Assembly: GCF_007126775.1 (NCBI RefSeq)
Contig: NZ_SLAP01000123.1
Location: 1 to 64,000 of the forward strand
Reading direction: 5' to 3'
DNA length: 64,000 bases
DNA from: Cecembia sp.
GTDB lineage: Bacteria > Bacteroidota > Bacteroidia > Cytophagales > Cyclobacteriaceae
The notes beneath the pieces are model-generated. The model had not been told where the DNA came from and did not search any database. It was given only the letters and a program-made list of their open reading frames with translations. Position numbers and translations under genes: made by a program. How positions within the stretch are numbered: the first letter of the stretch is position 1; each line of letters begins with the position of its first letter. Below are positions 1 to 9,436 of the stretch, in pieces.

Positions 1-129
1 AAAGCTTCTGTAGACACCATCTTTTCGGATCCTTCAAAGTCTGAAAAAATGGGTAAAAATATAAAAAAACTAGCCAAGCCTGAGGCGGCTAATGAAATTG
101 TGAAAGCGATAGAAGGCATTCTTTTATGA
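1..129 (+). CDS. murG: UDP-N-acetylglucosamine transferase MurG, C-terminal end only (truncated by window start)
   Basis: Open frame from base 1 ending TGA 127-129 (KASVDTIFSDPSKSEKMGKNIKKLAKPEAANEIVKAIEGILL*); ATGA overlap with murC; dcw gene order. Confidence 0.7.
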   Translation, partial: KASVDTIFSDPSKSEKMGKNIKKLAKPEAANEIVKAIEGILL

Positions 130-1529
130 ATCTGAAGTCTTTACATAGCGTCCATTTCTTAGGTATCGGAGGTATCGGGATGAGTGCTTTGGCGAGGTGG
201 TTTAACCACATCGGCGCCAAGGTTAGCGGTTACGACCGTACCCCTTCTCCTTTGACCGAAGCGCTTGAAGCCGAGGGCATGCTGATAACTTATCAAGATC
301 AGATGGAGAATGTCCCTGCTGAAGTATTGGGAAATCCACCTGCTAGCTTGATCATTTGGACACCGGCTATGCCGAAGGATTCCATCCAGCTCAATTATTT
401 TATTGATCATGGATTTAAGGTAAAAAAACGCGCAGAAGTACTGGGCATGATCACTTCGGGGATGCCTACTATTGCGGTGGCAGGAACCCACGGTAAGACC
501 ACCACTTCCTCCATGATTGCCCATTTGCTCAAGTCAGGCGGAAAAAATATTGCTGCATTCTTAGGAGGTCTTACGCAGAATTACAACAGTAATCTTATTC
601 TCCATGATGAAAATGGTGCCGAAGTTACTGTGGTGGTGGAAGCAGATGAATTTGACAGGTCATTTTTGCACCTGCATCCCAATACGGCAGTACTGACCAG
701 TGCCGATCCAGATCATTTGGATATTTATGGAAATGATAGCCTTATGATGGAAGGTTTTAGGGCATTTATCGCTTTACTTCCTGAAAACGGGAGGCTTTAC
801 ATCCATCATAAGGCCTATGAAAAATTAGGTATTTCGAAGACTGCTGCTTTGAAGGTAAAGCAATATGGTAAGGACCAAGGTGAAATCAAAGCCGAAAACG
901 TGCAGGCAATGCCTGGGTTTTTCCGTTTTGATTATCAAGATCAGAAACGAAGAATTGATGGTCTTAAACTGAGTATGCCTGGATTTCATAATGTAGAAAA
1001 TGCCTTGGCAGCTATTGCTATTGCCTTGGATGAGGGATTGGAGACAGAAGTGATCCGTCAGGCTTTGACTTCCTACAAAGGGGTTAAGAGGAGGTTTGAA
1101 ATTTGGGTTCAGGAGGAGGATAGGGTTTTTATAGATGATTATGCACATCACCCTGAAGAGATTAGGGCCTTTTTGACTTCGGTCAAAGCCATGTATCCTG
1201 GTAAAAAATTAACTGCGGTATTTCAGCCGCATTTATATACGAGAACAAGGGATTTTGCCGAGGGCTTTTCTGAAAGCCTTTCATTGGCAGACGAGGTCAT
1301 TTTGCTGGATATCTATCCGGCAAGGGAACTCCCTATAGAGGGGGTAACAGCTTCCATGTTATTGGAAGGTATCCAAGCGCCACAAAAATCTTTGCAACGC
1401 AAAGAGGGTCTTTTGGATTACCTCAACAGCACAAAGGTGGAAGTTTTAGTGACAATAGGGGCAGGAGATATTGATAGATTGGTAGAACCGATTGCAAACT
1501 GGATGAAACAACATGAAAATCAGGTATAA
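126..1529 (+). CDS. murC: UDP-N-acetylmuramate--L-alanine ligase
   Basis: HFLGIGGIGMSALA N-terminus, AGTHGKTTT P-loop, DDYAHHPEEI motif. Confidence 0.97.
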   Translation: MNLKSLHSVHFLGIGGIGMSALARWFNHIGAKVSGYDRTPSPLTEALEAEGMLITYQDQMENVPAEVLGNPPASLIIWTPAMPKDSIQLNYFIDHGFKVKKRAEVLGMITSGMPTIAVAGTHGKTTTSSMIAHLLKSGGKNIAAFLGGLTQNYNSNLILHDENGAEVTVVVEADEFDRSFLHLHPNTAVLTSADPDHLDIYGNDSLMMEGFRAFIALLPENGRLYIHHKAYEKLGISKTAALKVKQYGKDQGEIKAENVQAMPGFFRFDYQDQKRRIDGLKLSMPGFHNVENALAAIAIALDEGLETEVIRQALTSYKGVKRRFEIWVQEEDRVFIDDYAHHPEEIRAFLTSVKAMYPGKKLTAVFQPHLYTRTRDFAEGFSESLSLADEVILLDIYPARELPIEGVTASMLLEGIQAPQKSLQRKEGLLDYLNSTKVEVLVTIGAGDIDRLVEPIANWMKQHENQV

Positions 1530-2268
1530 AAAAGGCTTTTTATTCGGTATTCTCCTTTTGGTGTTGCTGGTATTCATCGGTTTCATTGAGAAAAAGAGTG
1601 CTGAGAGAAAACTATCTGGGATAGAAGTCCATGTCAAGGCGGTGAGCGATGTATATTTTGTTGACGAGAAAGATATCCTTAATGCTTTAAAAGGAGAATT
1701 TCCCCTTCTACAACCTGGGATTGCCTTTACGGAAATCAATCTTCATGATATTGAAAAGAAGGTAGAAAGCCATCCTTTCGTCAAGAATGCCGAAGTATTC
1801 GGAGACCAAAAGGGCAATTTGAAGGTAGAGATAGAGCAGCATGTTCCTTTGGCCAGGATCTCCCGTCCCAAGGCTGCTGATGGTTACATCTCTAAGGAAG
1901 GACTTATCCTGCCTACTTCTAACCATTATACTTCCCGTGTTTTAATCCTTTATGGCAATTATGCGGAAAAAATTCTGGAGATGAAGAATTTAGAGAAGGG
2001 TTATCCCGAGCTGATGGATCTGATCAGGTATATCTCTGAAGATCCTTTTTGGAGTGCCCAGATTACTGAACTGGAAATACCAAAAAAAGGAGATATCCGC
2101 ATGTACCAACAGGTTGGTAAGCAGGTCATTGAATTTGGGGAGGCTGTGGATATTGAAGAAAAATTTAAGAAAATCAACCTGTTTTACGAAGAGATCCTCC
2201 CGAAGAAGGGATGGAATACTTACAGCAGGGTAAACATTAAATACAAAGGCCAGATTGTTTGTGAATAA
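1513..2268 (+). CDS. ftsQ: cell division protein FtsQ
   Basis: Single N-terminal TM, POTRA-like region, position between murC and ftsA; overlaps murC by 17 bp. Confidence 0.9.
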   Translation: MKIRYKKGFLFGILLLVLLVFIGFIEKKSAERKLSGIEVHVKAVSDVYFVDEKDILNALKGEFPLLQPGIAFTEINLHDIEKKVESHPFVKNAEVFGDQKGNLKVEIEQHVPLARISRPKAADGYISKEGLILPTSNHYTSRVLILYGNYAEKILEMKNLEKGYPELMDLIRYISEDPFWSAQITELEIPKKGDIRMYQQVGKQVIEFGEAVDIEEKFKKINLFYEEILPKKGWNTYSRVNIKYKGQIVCE

Positions 2269-2279
2269 TTGATGATGCT

Positions 2280-3596
2280 ATGGAAAACGACAAATTTATT
2301 GTAGGACTGGATATTGGAACTACCAAGATCTGTGCGGTGGTAGGCCGCAAAAACGAGTTTGGAAAACTTGAGGTATTGGGTATGGGTAAAGCCGTCTCTG
2401 ATGGGGTTATTCGTGGTATTGTTACCAATATCGACAAGACGGTCAATGCCATCCAAAAGGCAGTGAGTGATGCTTCTGATATGGCAGAGGTGGACATTGC
2501 CAATGTAATTGTTGGTATTGCCGGTCAGCATATCAGAAGTACAGTACATCATGGTGCCATCATCAGGAACCCCAACCAGGATGAAATCACCATAGAGGAT
2601 GTGCGCCGGTTAGCCAATGATATGGAGAATATTGTAGTCCCTCCGGGAAACACCATTATCCATGTCATGCCGCAGGATTATACAGTGGATTATGAAGACG
2701 GTATCAAAGACCCTGTAGGCATGTCCGGCTCTAAATTAGAAGCAGATTTCCACATCATCACTGCGCAAAGTACGGCCATTAATAACATCAACCGATGTGT
2801 TAAAAGAGCAGACCTGGTATCAAAAGACCTGATTCTTGAACCTTTGGCCAGTTCACTTTCCGTTCTGAGTGAAGAGGACAAAGAGGCTGGTGTCTGTTTG
2901 GTGGACATTGGTGGTGGAACCACAGATATAGCTATATTCTACGACAACATTATCCGGCATACAGCAGTCATCCCCTTGGGGGGCAACATCATCACTACGG
3001 ATATCAAGGAAGGATGTATGGTGCTTCACAATCAGGCCGAACTTTTAAAGACCAAATTTGGAAGAGCCATAGCAGAGGAAGCCAATCCCAATGAAATCGT
3101 CTCTATTCCAGGTTTGAGGAACAGGCCGCCAAAAGAAATATCCATTAAGAATCTGGCAGCGATTATTCAGGCTAGAATGGAAGAAATCATAGAGCATGTA
3201 CAAAATGAACTTGTTGCCAGTGGGCACTATAAAAAGCTTGCTGGGGGTATCGTATTGACAGGTGGAGGATCCATGCTTTCCGGAGTAGCTCAATTGTTTG
3301 AGTACATGACCGGATTGGATACAAGAATAGGATATCCCAATGAGCATTTGGGCAAATGTAAAGTTGATGAAATCAAAAGTCCCATGTATGCGACTTCTGT
3401 GGGCTTGGTCCTTGCCGGCTTCAAATCTTTTGATGAAAGGGAGGAGACTTATAGAAAACGCTACGAAACTGGAATGTACGTCAAAAATGACAATAAAGAG
3501 AAAAACAATGATTTGGCCTCAAATATATTCTCTAAAATGAGAATGAGATTAAAAGATATCATCACCAGTGATATCGGAGAAGATAATAATTACTAG
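2280..3596 (+). CDS. ftsA: cell division protein FtsA
   Basis: FIVGLDIGTTKICAVVG, VDIGGGTTDIAIF, VLTGGGSML actin-fold motifs; C-terminal amphipathic stretch. Confidence 0.97.
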   Translation: MENDKFIVGLDIGTTKICAVVGRKNEFGKLEVLGMGKAVSDGVIRGIVTNIDKTVNAIQKAVSDASDMAEVDIANVIVGIAGQHIRSTVHHGAIIRNPNQDEITIEDVRRLANDMENIVVPPGNTIIHVMPQDYTVDYEDGIKDPVGMSGSKLEADFHIITAQSTAINNINRCVKRADLVSKDLILEPLASSLSVLSEEDKEAGVCLVDIGGGTTDIAIFYDNIIRHTAVIPLGGNIITTDIKEGCMVLHNQAELLKTKFGRAIAEEANPNEIVSIPGLRNRPPKEISIKNLAAIIQARMEEIIEHVQNELVASGHYKKLAGGIVLTGGGSMLSGVAQLFEYMTGLDTRIGYPNEHLGKCKVDEIKSPMYATSVGLVLAGFKSFDEREETYRKRYETGMYVKNDNKEKNNDLASNIFSKMRMRLKDIITSDIGEDNNY

Positions 3597-3692
3597 GGCT
3601 TATCATACTGGGGAGATGATGGGCTGTGCCTTTCATTTCCCTCCTAATCATTTGAAAATTAAATTCACCAACATAATAAAACGTCAGATAAC

Positions 3693-5330
3693 ATGAAAGA
3701 TTACCAATTTGATCTTCCCAAAAACCATAAATCAATCATCAAGGTGATTGGTGTAGGTGGGGGTGGTTCCAATGCTGTGAACCATATGTACAATCAAGGC
3801 ATTAAAGATGTCGAGTTTGTAGTAGTAAATACAGATGCCCAGGCACTTAAAAGTAGTCCAGTACCATTAAGGCTGCAATTAGGCGCTAACTTAACAGAAG
3901 GCTTAGGTGCAGGAGCAAATCCTGAAAAAGGCAAAAATGCTGCCCTGGAAAGTAAGGAAGATATCCGTGAACTCCTCTCCGATAAGACCAAAATGGTATT
4001 TATCACAGCCGGAATGGGTGGAGGAACAGGTACGGGAGCAGCACCGGTTATTGCAAAAATTGCCAAGGATATGGATATTCTTACCGTGGGGATTGTGACA
4101 GCACCCTTCATTTTTGAAGGTAGAAAGAAAATGCAGGCAGCCCAGCATGGCATAGAAGCCCTGAGAGAAAGTTGTGATACAGTTTTGGTCATTCTAAACG
4201 ATAAACTGAGAGAAATTTACGGAAATCTTGCCATTCGCTCTGCTTTTGCCAAGGCTGACAATGTATTGACTACTGCAGCAAAATCCATTGCAGAAATCAT
4301 TACAGTTCACCAAGACGTCAATGTGGATTTTGAGGATGTCAAGACTGTAATGAAGGATGCCGGAGCTGCAGTCATGGGTTCTGCTTCAGAAGAAGGAGAA
4401 GGCAGGGCCATCAGGGCGGCAGAAAAAGCCATTGCGTCTCCCCTGCTGAATAATGTGGATATCAAAGGAGCCCAGAAAATTTTACTTTCGATCATGTCAG
4501 GAGAAGAAGATGAACTTTCTATGGATGAGTTGAGTGAAATCACTGAATATATCCAAGAGAGAGCAGGAGAAGATGCGGATGTGATTTTTGGTCAGGGTAT
4601 TGATCAGGAATTGGGCAAAGCCATTAGGGTTACCGTAATTGCGACGGGGTTTAAAATGGACAAACTCACTTCTGATGGGCCTAAAAAGGAGATAAAAAGT
4701 GCAGCTCAGGAGGCTGAAGAGAATGATTCCGTAAAAAAAGTAATTGATCTGGAGTCAGGAAAAACTTCCAAAGTAGATCAGGATGCTGTATCAGAGGCGG
4801 GACAAACATTTACATTTACCTTCAGTAAGCCGCTTTTTACACCGGCCAATGATGAAAATACAGAGGAAGAAGCTTCAAAAATCAGCAATCAAAAGGAAAT
4901 TGAACCTGTGAAATCTGTTCAGGTGGAGGATGAAGATGAAGAAGAGTTTGAATTTGTACCTGCTCAGCCTGAGACCAAAAAAGTAGTTTTTGAGTTGCCT
5001 TCAGAAAAAGAGGAAGCTCCTGAATTGCCAAAAACTGAAAAGCCCAAGCAAGAGCCGGTAGGGGTTTACAGCAATGATTATTATGAGCAACTAAGACAGA
5101 AGGCCATTCAAAAAGCATATGAGCGTTTTGAAAAATTAAAGAATATAAAGACCTATTCTCAATCTCCTGAGGAGTTTAAGGACAAATTGGAAACTCCTGC
5201 TTATATCCGCAAGCAAGTGAAATTATCGGATGTACAGCACAGTTCTGAAAGGAGCATTTCCAGATTTAATCTGACAGATGAGAATGAATTTTTGAAAAAC
5301 AATAGGTTTTTACACGATAATGTTGATTGA
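3693..5330 (+). CDS. ftsZ: cell division protein FtsZ
   Basis: GVGGGGSNAVNHM and tubulin signature GGGTGTGAAPV; long acidic linker and conserved C-terminal tail. Confidence 0.98.
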   Translation: MKDYQFDLPKNHKSIIKVIGVGGGGSNAVNHMYNQGIKDVEFVVVNTDAQALKSSPVPLRLQLGANLTEGLGAGANPEKGKNAALESKEDIRELLSDKTKMVFITAGMGGGTGTGAAPVIAKIAKDMDILTVGIVTAPFIFEGRKKMQAAQHGIEALRESCDTVLVILNDKLREIYGNLAIRSAFAKADNVLTTAAKSIAEIITVHQDVNVDFEDVKTVMKDAGAAVMGSASEEGEGRAIRAAEKAIASPLLNNVDIKGAQKILLSIMSGEEDELSMDELSEITEYIQERAGEDADVIFGQGIDQELGKAIRVTVIATGFKMDKLTSDGPKKEIKSAAQEAEENDSVKKVIDLESGKTSKVDQDAVSEAGQTFTFTFSKPLFTPANDENTEEEASKISNQKEIEPVKSVQVEDEDEEEFEFVPAQPETKKVVFELPSEKEEAPELPKTEKPKQEPVGVYSNDYYEQLRQKAIQKAYERFEKLKNIKTYSQSPEEFKDKLETPAYIRKQVKLSDVQHSSERSISRFNLTDENEFLKNNRFLHDNVD

Positions 5331-5353
5331 TTTATTAAAAATCAATCAACATT
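5319..5353. terminator. 15-bp perfect inverted repeat (AATGTTGATTGATTT / AAATCAATCAACATT, 5-nt loop) between convergent genes
   Basis: Read directly; spans the ftsZ stop and the stop of the convergent reductase. Confidence 0.75.
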
Positions 5354-5859
5354 TCTGCCTGGGAGTGAAGCAATTCCATGTACAGCCTGTTGGTGAGCAG
5401 GTTATCTGACAAATTTTCCTCAATCTTAGCAAGTTTAGGTTTGAGGGCGAGTACATGCATCCCAAGGTAATGGAAGATGTCGGTGAGGTGGCTCAATGCG
5501 ATGCCACCCCCGCCTATTCCAGAGGAGAGGCCCACCAAGGCACATTTTTTATTCCGAAAGGCATTGGGATAGGTCATCCCATCAATAAAGGATTTGAGAA
5601 TTCCCGGAAAGGAGCCGTTGTATTCCGGAACGATAAACACAAACTTTTCTCCTGTTTTGACTTTTTCATGAAATAAATTGAAGGCAGCGTTTTTGCCATT
5701 GTTTTGGTATAGTGCAGAAAAGACAAAATCATGTGGCAAGTCCTTTAAATTCAGGATTTCTGATGGACTGCCTTTTTCTAAAAGTATTTTTTGGTAGAAA
5801 AGTGCTATGGTATGGGAGAGGGAATCAGGGCGATTGGTACTTACGATGATTTTGATCAT
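5335..5859 (-). CDS. NADPH-dependent FMN reductase family protein
   Basis: IIVSTNRPDS..., VPEYNGSFPGILKSFIDG flavodoxin-fold reductase motif. Confidence 0.85.
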   Translation of the reverse strand: MIKIIVSTNRPDSLSHTIALFYQKILLEKGSPSEILNLKDLPHDFVFSALYQNNGKNAAFNLFHEKVKTGEKFVFIVPEYNGSFPGILKSFIDGMTYPNAFRNKKCALVGLSSGIGGGGIALSHLTDIFHYLGMHVLALKPKLAKIEENLSDNLLTNRLYMELLHSQAEMLIDF

Positions 5860-5981
5860 ATTGAGGCTGGTCTGTTTTATTTGAGAAATACTACAATGCC
5901 AAAAGTTAAATAGTTTCCGAATTGTTTAAATTTTATGGCCGAAAAGCCATTATTACTTAACTTAGGGAAAATTTTAGTTGT

Positions 5982-6818
5982 ATGAGAGAAGAACCCCATA
6001 TTCCCTACGAAGAGCAAATCCGTCATGCTTTTGAATACATACATCATAAGCATTCAGGTCCTTTAGAAATAGGCATTATCCTTGGAACCGGCTTGGGACA
6101 GTTGATACACAATATAGAATTGGTATTGGAAATTCCTTATGAGGAAATTCCTTTTTTTCCTGTTTCTACAGTAGAAAGCCATAAGGGCAAATTGATCATT
6201 GGAAAGCTTTCTGGTAAATGGGTACTTGCGATGCAGGGGCGTTTTCATTATTATGAAGGGTATTCCATGAAGCAAGTTACTTTCCCGGTCAGGGTGATGA
6301 AAATGTTGGGAATACATCAGCTATTTGTGTCCAATGCTGCCGGAGGCCTGAATCCTGATTATGGAATAGGGGAATTGATGATCATCAATGACCATATAGA
6401 TTTATTTCCGGAAAACCCCCTAAGGGGGAATAACTTAGATCAATTTGGTGTCAGATTTCCCGATATGTCTGAACCTTATGATCTATCCCTGATACAACAT
6501 GCCTTCAGCATAGCCAAAAACAATGGTTTACATGTTCATCAAGGGGTATATGCAGCTGTTCAGGGGCCCAACCTAGAGACAGAGGCTGAATACAAATACC
6601 TCCGCACAATCGGTGCAGACGCCATTGGTATGAGTACTATCCCCGAGGTGATTGTGGCCAGACATATGGAATTGCCGGTTTTTGCCATTTCTGCGATCAC
6701 TGATTTATGTTCACCGGGAAATATCAAAAAAGTACGTATCGATGAAGTATTGGCAGCTGCTGCCATAGCTGAACCTGGGATGAGCTTGATCATCCGGGAG
6801 TTGGTAAAGCGGGTTTAA
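5982..6818 (+). CDS. purine nucleoside phosphorylase I family protein, copy 1 (variant base-binding motif SAITD)
   Basis: GIILGTGLGQL, GRFHYYEGYS, SNAAGGLNPD, GADAIGMSTIPEV. Confidence 0.93.
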   Translation: MREEPHIPYEEQIRHAFEYIHHKHSGPLEIGIILGTGLGQLIHNIELVLEIPYEEIPFFPVSTVESHKGKLIIGKLSGKWVLAMQGRFHYYEGYSMKQVTFPVRVMKMLGIHQLFVSNAAGGLNPDYGIGELMIINDHIDLFPENPLRGNNLDQFGVRFPDMSEPYDLSLIQHAFSIAKNNGLHVHQGVYAAVQGPNLETEAEYKYLRTIGADAIGMSTIPEVIVARHMELPVFAISAITDLCSPGNIKKVRIDEVLAAAAIAEPGMSLIIRELVKRV

Positions 6819-6907
6819 GGTTTAATGTTATGTTTAGAAAATTTTCAGTTACAGTCGAGTGAGAATTAGATAGTACATGGTACTTTGTACTATGTACAAA
6901 AGAAATT

Positions 6908-7702
6908 ATGCTTCAGGAAGCCACGCAATATTTGAAAGATAAAACCTCATTTGTTCCGGAAACAGGTATCATTCTGGGTTCAGGGCTTGGTGGATTGGTG
7001 CATTATTTGGACATCAGGAACAGGTTTCCCTATGCAGAAATTCCCGGTTTCCCTGTTTCTACGGTCGAAGGCCATTCAGGGGAGTTGATTTTTGCATACT
7101 TAAACGGTCAGGCCTTGTTAGTAATGAATGGTCGCTTCCATTATTACGAAGGTTATGGTATGGAAACGGTGGTTTTCCCCATTAGGGTGATGCACCTTAT
7201 GGGTGTAAAGCGGCTGATAATAACCAATGCTGCAGGAGGGCTCAATCCGGATTTCGAAGTAGGGGATATCATGCTGATTGAAGACATCATCAGCCTTTTA
7301 CCTGATAACCCTTTAAGGGGGACAAATAAAGAAAGTTTAGGGCCTAGATTTTCTGAAATGTCTGCTCCTTTCGACCTTGATTGGATGGCCAAGGTGAATC
7401 AGGCAGCAACAAAATTAGAGATAGATTTAAAAAAAGGCGTATATATCGGTGTGCAGGGGCCTAAATTGGAGAGTAGGGCAGAAATTCATTATTTGCGGAT
7501 GATAGGAGGGGATGCCGTGGGCATGAGTACCGTACCTGAGGTAATTGCTGCCAGGCATATGGGGATAAAAGTATTGGCTTTTTCTGTGATCACCAATGAG
7601 AGTATTCCTAAGGTCTCCAAAATATTTACCCATGAAGAAGTGGTGGCGGTAGCGAAAAAGGCAGGGGAAAAGTTGGTAAGCTTGGTAAGGGGGGTGATTT
7701 AA
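6908..7702 (+). CDS. purine nucleoside phosphorylase I, copy 2 (canonical SVITN motif)
   Basis: GIILGSGLGGL, GRFHYYEGYG, TNAAGGLNPD, GGDAVGMSTVPEVIAARH. Confidence 0.95.
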   Translation: MLQEATQYLKDKTSFVPETGIILGSGLGGLVHYLDIRNRFPYAEIPGFPVSTVEGHSGELIFAYLNGQALLVMNGRFHYYEGYGMETVVFPIRVMHLMGVKRLIITNAAGGLNPDFEVGDIMLIEDIISLLPDNPLRGTNKESLGPRFSEMSAPFDLDWMAKVNQAATKLEIDLKKGVYIGVQGPKLESRAEIHYLRMIGGDAVGMSTVPEVIAARHMGIKVLAFSVITNESIPKVSKIFTHEEVVAVAKKAGEKLVSLVRGVI

Positions 7703-7780
7703 ACTTCTTCTCAAACCCAGCAAATTTCAAATTTTTGAACAAAAATTGCATTTTTTTCGGACAGATACTGTCCAAAACCC

Positions 7781-7806
7781 AAAAATACCCTGTACTGGGT
7801 ATTTTT
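7781..7806 (+). terminator. rho-independent terminator downstream of PNP copy 2
   Basis: AAAAATACCC-tgtact-GGGTATTTTT followed by T-run. Confidence 0.8.
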
Positions 7807-7816
7807 TTTATAAAAA

Positions 7817-8171
7817 CTAAACCCTATTTTGAAATCGAGTCAAAAAAGACGACCCTAATTTATTCGCGGAAGTGTAATTTTTCAAAGGAGCTAATGAATC
7901 TCCCTCTGGTCGATTTGAAAACGCAAACTCAAATTTTATTTCCTCTGTAAACCTTGAGGAATCTGTCAAAGTAAAGTAATCTCCTTTTTTCAAGAATTTA
8001 CACCATTCTTTCAATACTTTTTTTAAAGCCGATGTCGGAAATCTTGCACGTCGAATTCAGGTTTTCGATAAAACTTAAAGCTTTGATTGTAATTTCGGGA
8101 CTTGGCGGGCCTTGTCTTTAAAATTGTGAAAAATAATCGCTGATCAAGTCAAAATCAAAGTCATTTGTATT
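7817..8171 (-). pseudogene. decayed class I SAM-dependent methyltransferase remnant
   Basis: Minus-strand reading [47 protein letters not shown], then a different frame GFKKVLKEWCKFLKKGDYFTLTDSSRFTEE; in-frame TAA at 8118-8120 and apparent internal deletion at the motif I region. Confidence 0.7.
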
Positions 8172-8216
8172 TTATCTTTTTTACTCATTCGTTAAATGTT
8201 ATCATCAAATCCAGGA

Positions 8217-8795
8217 TCATAATTTCCTGACCACCTTACAGGGGCTTCCCATTGCCAAACAGTTATCGGGGATGTCCTTTGTGACCAAAGAACCTGCGCC
8301 TATGGTTACATTATTTCCAATAGTTACCCCCGGCATAATCAAGGTGTTGCCTCCGATCCAGGCATTGTCTCCGATATGTACGGCTTTTGTCAGAGTCAAA
8401 TACCTTTCCTCTGGATCTGCTACAATTCTTTCATGGGCAGCCAATGGGTGGGATGCCGTATAGATCTGTACATTAGGACCTATTAATCCATTCTTTCCGA
8501 CAGTGATCGAGTTGTCGTCTAAAAATAGGCAATTGAAGTTTAAGAAAGTATTTTTCCCAAGTTTGATATTTTGGCCATAATCACAATAAAAAGGTGCTTC
8601 AATCCATACACCATCTCCAACTTCCCCCAACAATTGATGAAGGATTTCAGATTTCCTTTCAAAATTCCTTGAACTAAGTTGATTGAATTCAAGCATCAGC
8701 TCCCTAGCCAAATGATACCTTTCCAAGAGTTCAGGGTCTCTGCTATTGTACACCTCTCCGGTGAGCATTTTTTCTTTCTCCGATTTAGCCATCAC
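8217..8795 (-). CDS. sugar O-acetyltransferase (maltose O-acetyltransferase-like, left-handed beta helix)
   Basis: MLTGEVYNSRDPELLERYHLAREL, hexapeptide repeats, IGDNAWIGGNTLIMPGVTIGNNVTIGAGSLVTKDIP. Confidence 0.93.
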   Translation of the reverse strand: MMAKSEKEKMLTGEVYNSRDPELLERYHLARELMLEFNQLSSRNFERKSEILHQLLGEVGDGVWIEAPFYCDYGQNIKLGKNTFLNFNCLFLDDNSITVGKNGLIGPNVQIYTASHPLAAHERIVADPEERYLTLTKAVHIGDNAWIGGNTLIMPGVTIGNNVTIGAGSLVTKDIPDNCLAMGSPCKVVRKL

Positions 8796-8813
8796 CTTAG
8801 TAATTTGCGCAAA

Positions 8814-8850
8814 AAAAAGTTCTTTCGAGATTTCCTTGAAAGAACTTTTT
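8814..8850 (-). terminator. terminator downstream of frr
   Basis: Inverted repeat AAAAAGTTCTTTC / GAAAGAACTTTTT; T-run on minus strand. Confidence 0.75.
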
Positions 8851-8864
8851 GAGCTTTGGGCTTT

Positions 8865-9425
8865 TCAAACAGTCATGATTTCTGCTTCTTTTTTTGTAAG
8901 CAGTTCATCAATTTTTGTGGAATATTTATCTGTAAGTTTCTGTACGGTATCTTCTGCCCGCTTCACCTCATCTTCGGGTGCTCCATCTTTCTGAAGTTTT
9001 CTCAAAGACTCGTTGATGTCTTTTCTCACCGTTCTAATGGAGATTTTACCATTTTCGGTTTCCTGCTTGGCCTGCTTTACCAATAGTTTTCTTCTTTCTT
9101 CTGTTAAAGGTGGGATTGTCAGAATGATCAGTTCCCCATTATTCTGTGGAGCCAGCCCAAGGTCTGAGTTGATGATGGACCTTTCGATTTCACTGATCAG
9201 GGTTTTTTCCCAGGGTTTGATGGCAAGGGTTCTTGCATCCGGAGTGGTAACAGAGGCCACCTGCTGCAAAGGAGTAGGGGCACCATAATATTGTACCATA
9301 ATGCCTTCAACCAAATTTGGCATGGCTTTGCCGGCTCTGATTTTCACCAGTTCGGCTGCGGTGTGATTTACCGCTTTCTGCATCATTTCTTTCGCTTCTT
9401 CCAGGTATAATTGAATCTCTTCCAT
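8865..9425 (-). CDS. frr: ribosome recycling factor
   Basis: KAVNHTAAELVKIRAGKAMPNL, YYGAPTPLQQVASV, IPPLTEERRKLLVKQAK. Confidence 0.97.
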   Translation of the reverse strand: MEEIQLYLEEAKEMMQKAVNHTAAELVKIRAGKAMPNLVEGIMVQYYGAPTPLQQVASVTTPDARTLAIKPWEKTLISEIERSIINSDLGLAPQNNGELIILTIPPLTEERRKLLVKQAKQETENGKISIRTVRKDINESLRKLQKDGAPEDEVKRAEDTVQKLTDKYSTKIDELLTKKEAEIMTV

Positions 9426-9436
9426 GTGCTTCTGGA

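Noticed and set aside
7735-7950. Plus-strand ORF 7735-7950
   Set aside because: Overlaps the PNP terminator hairpin and the antisense methyltransferase remnant; no coding features.
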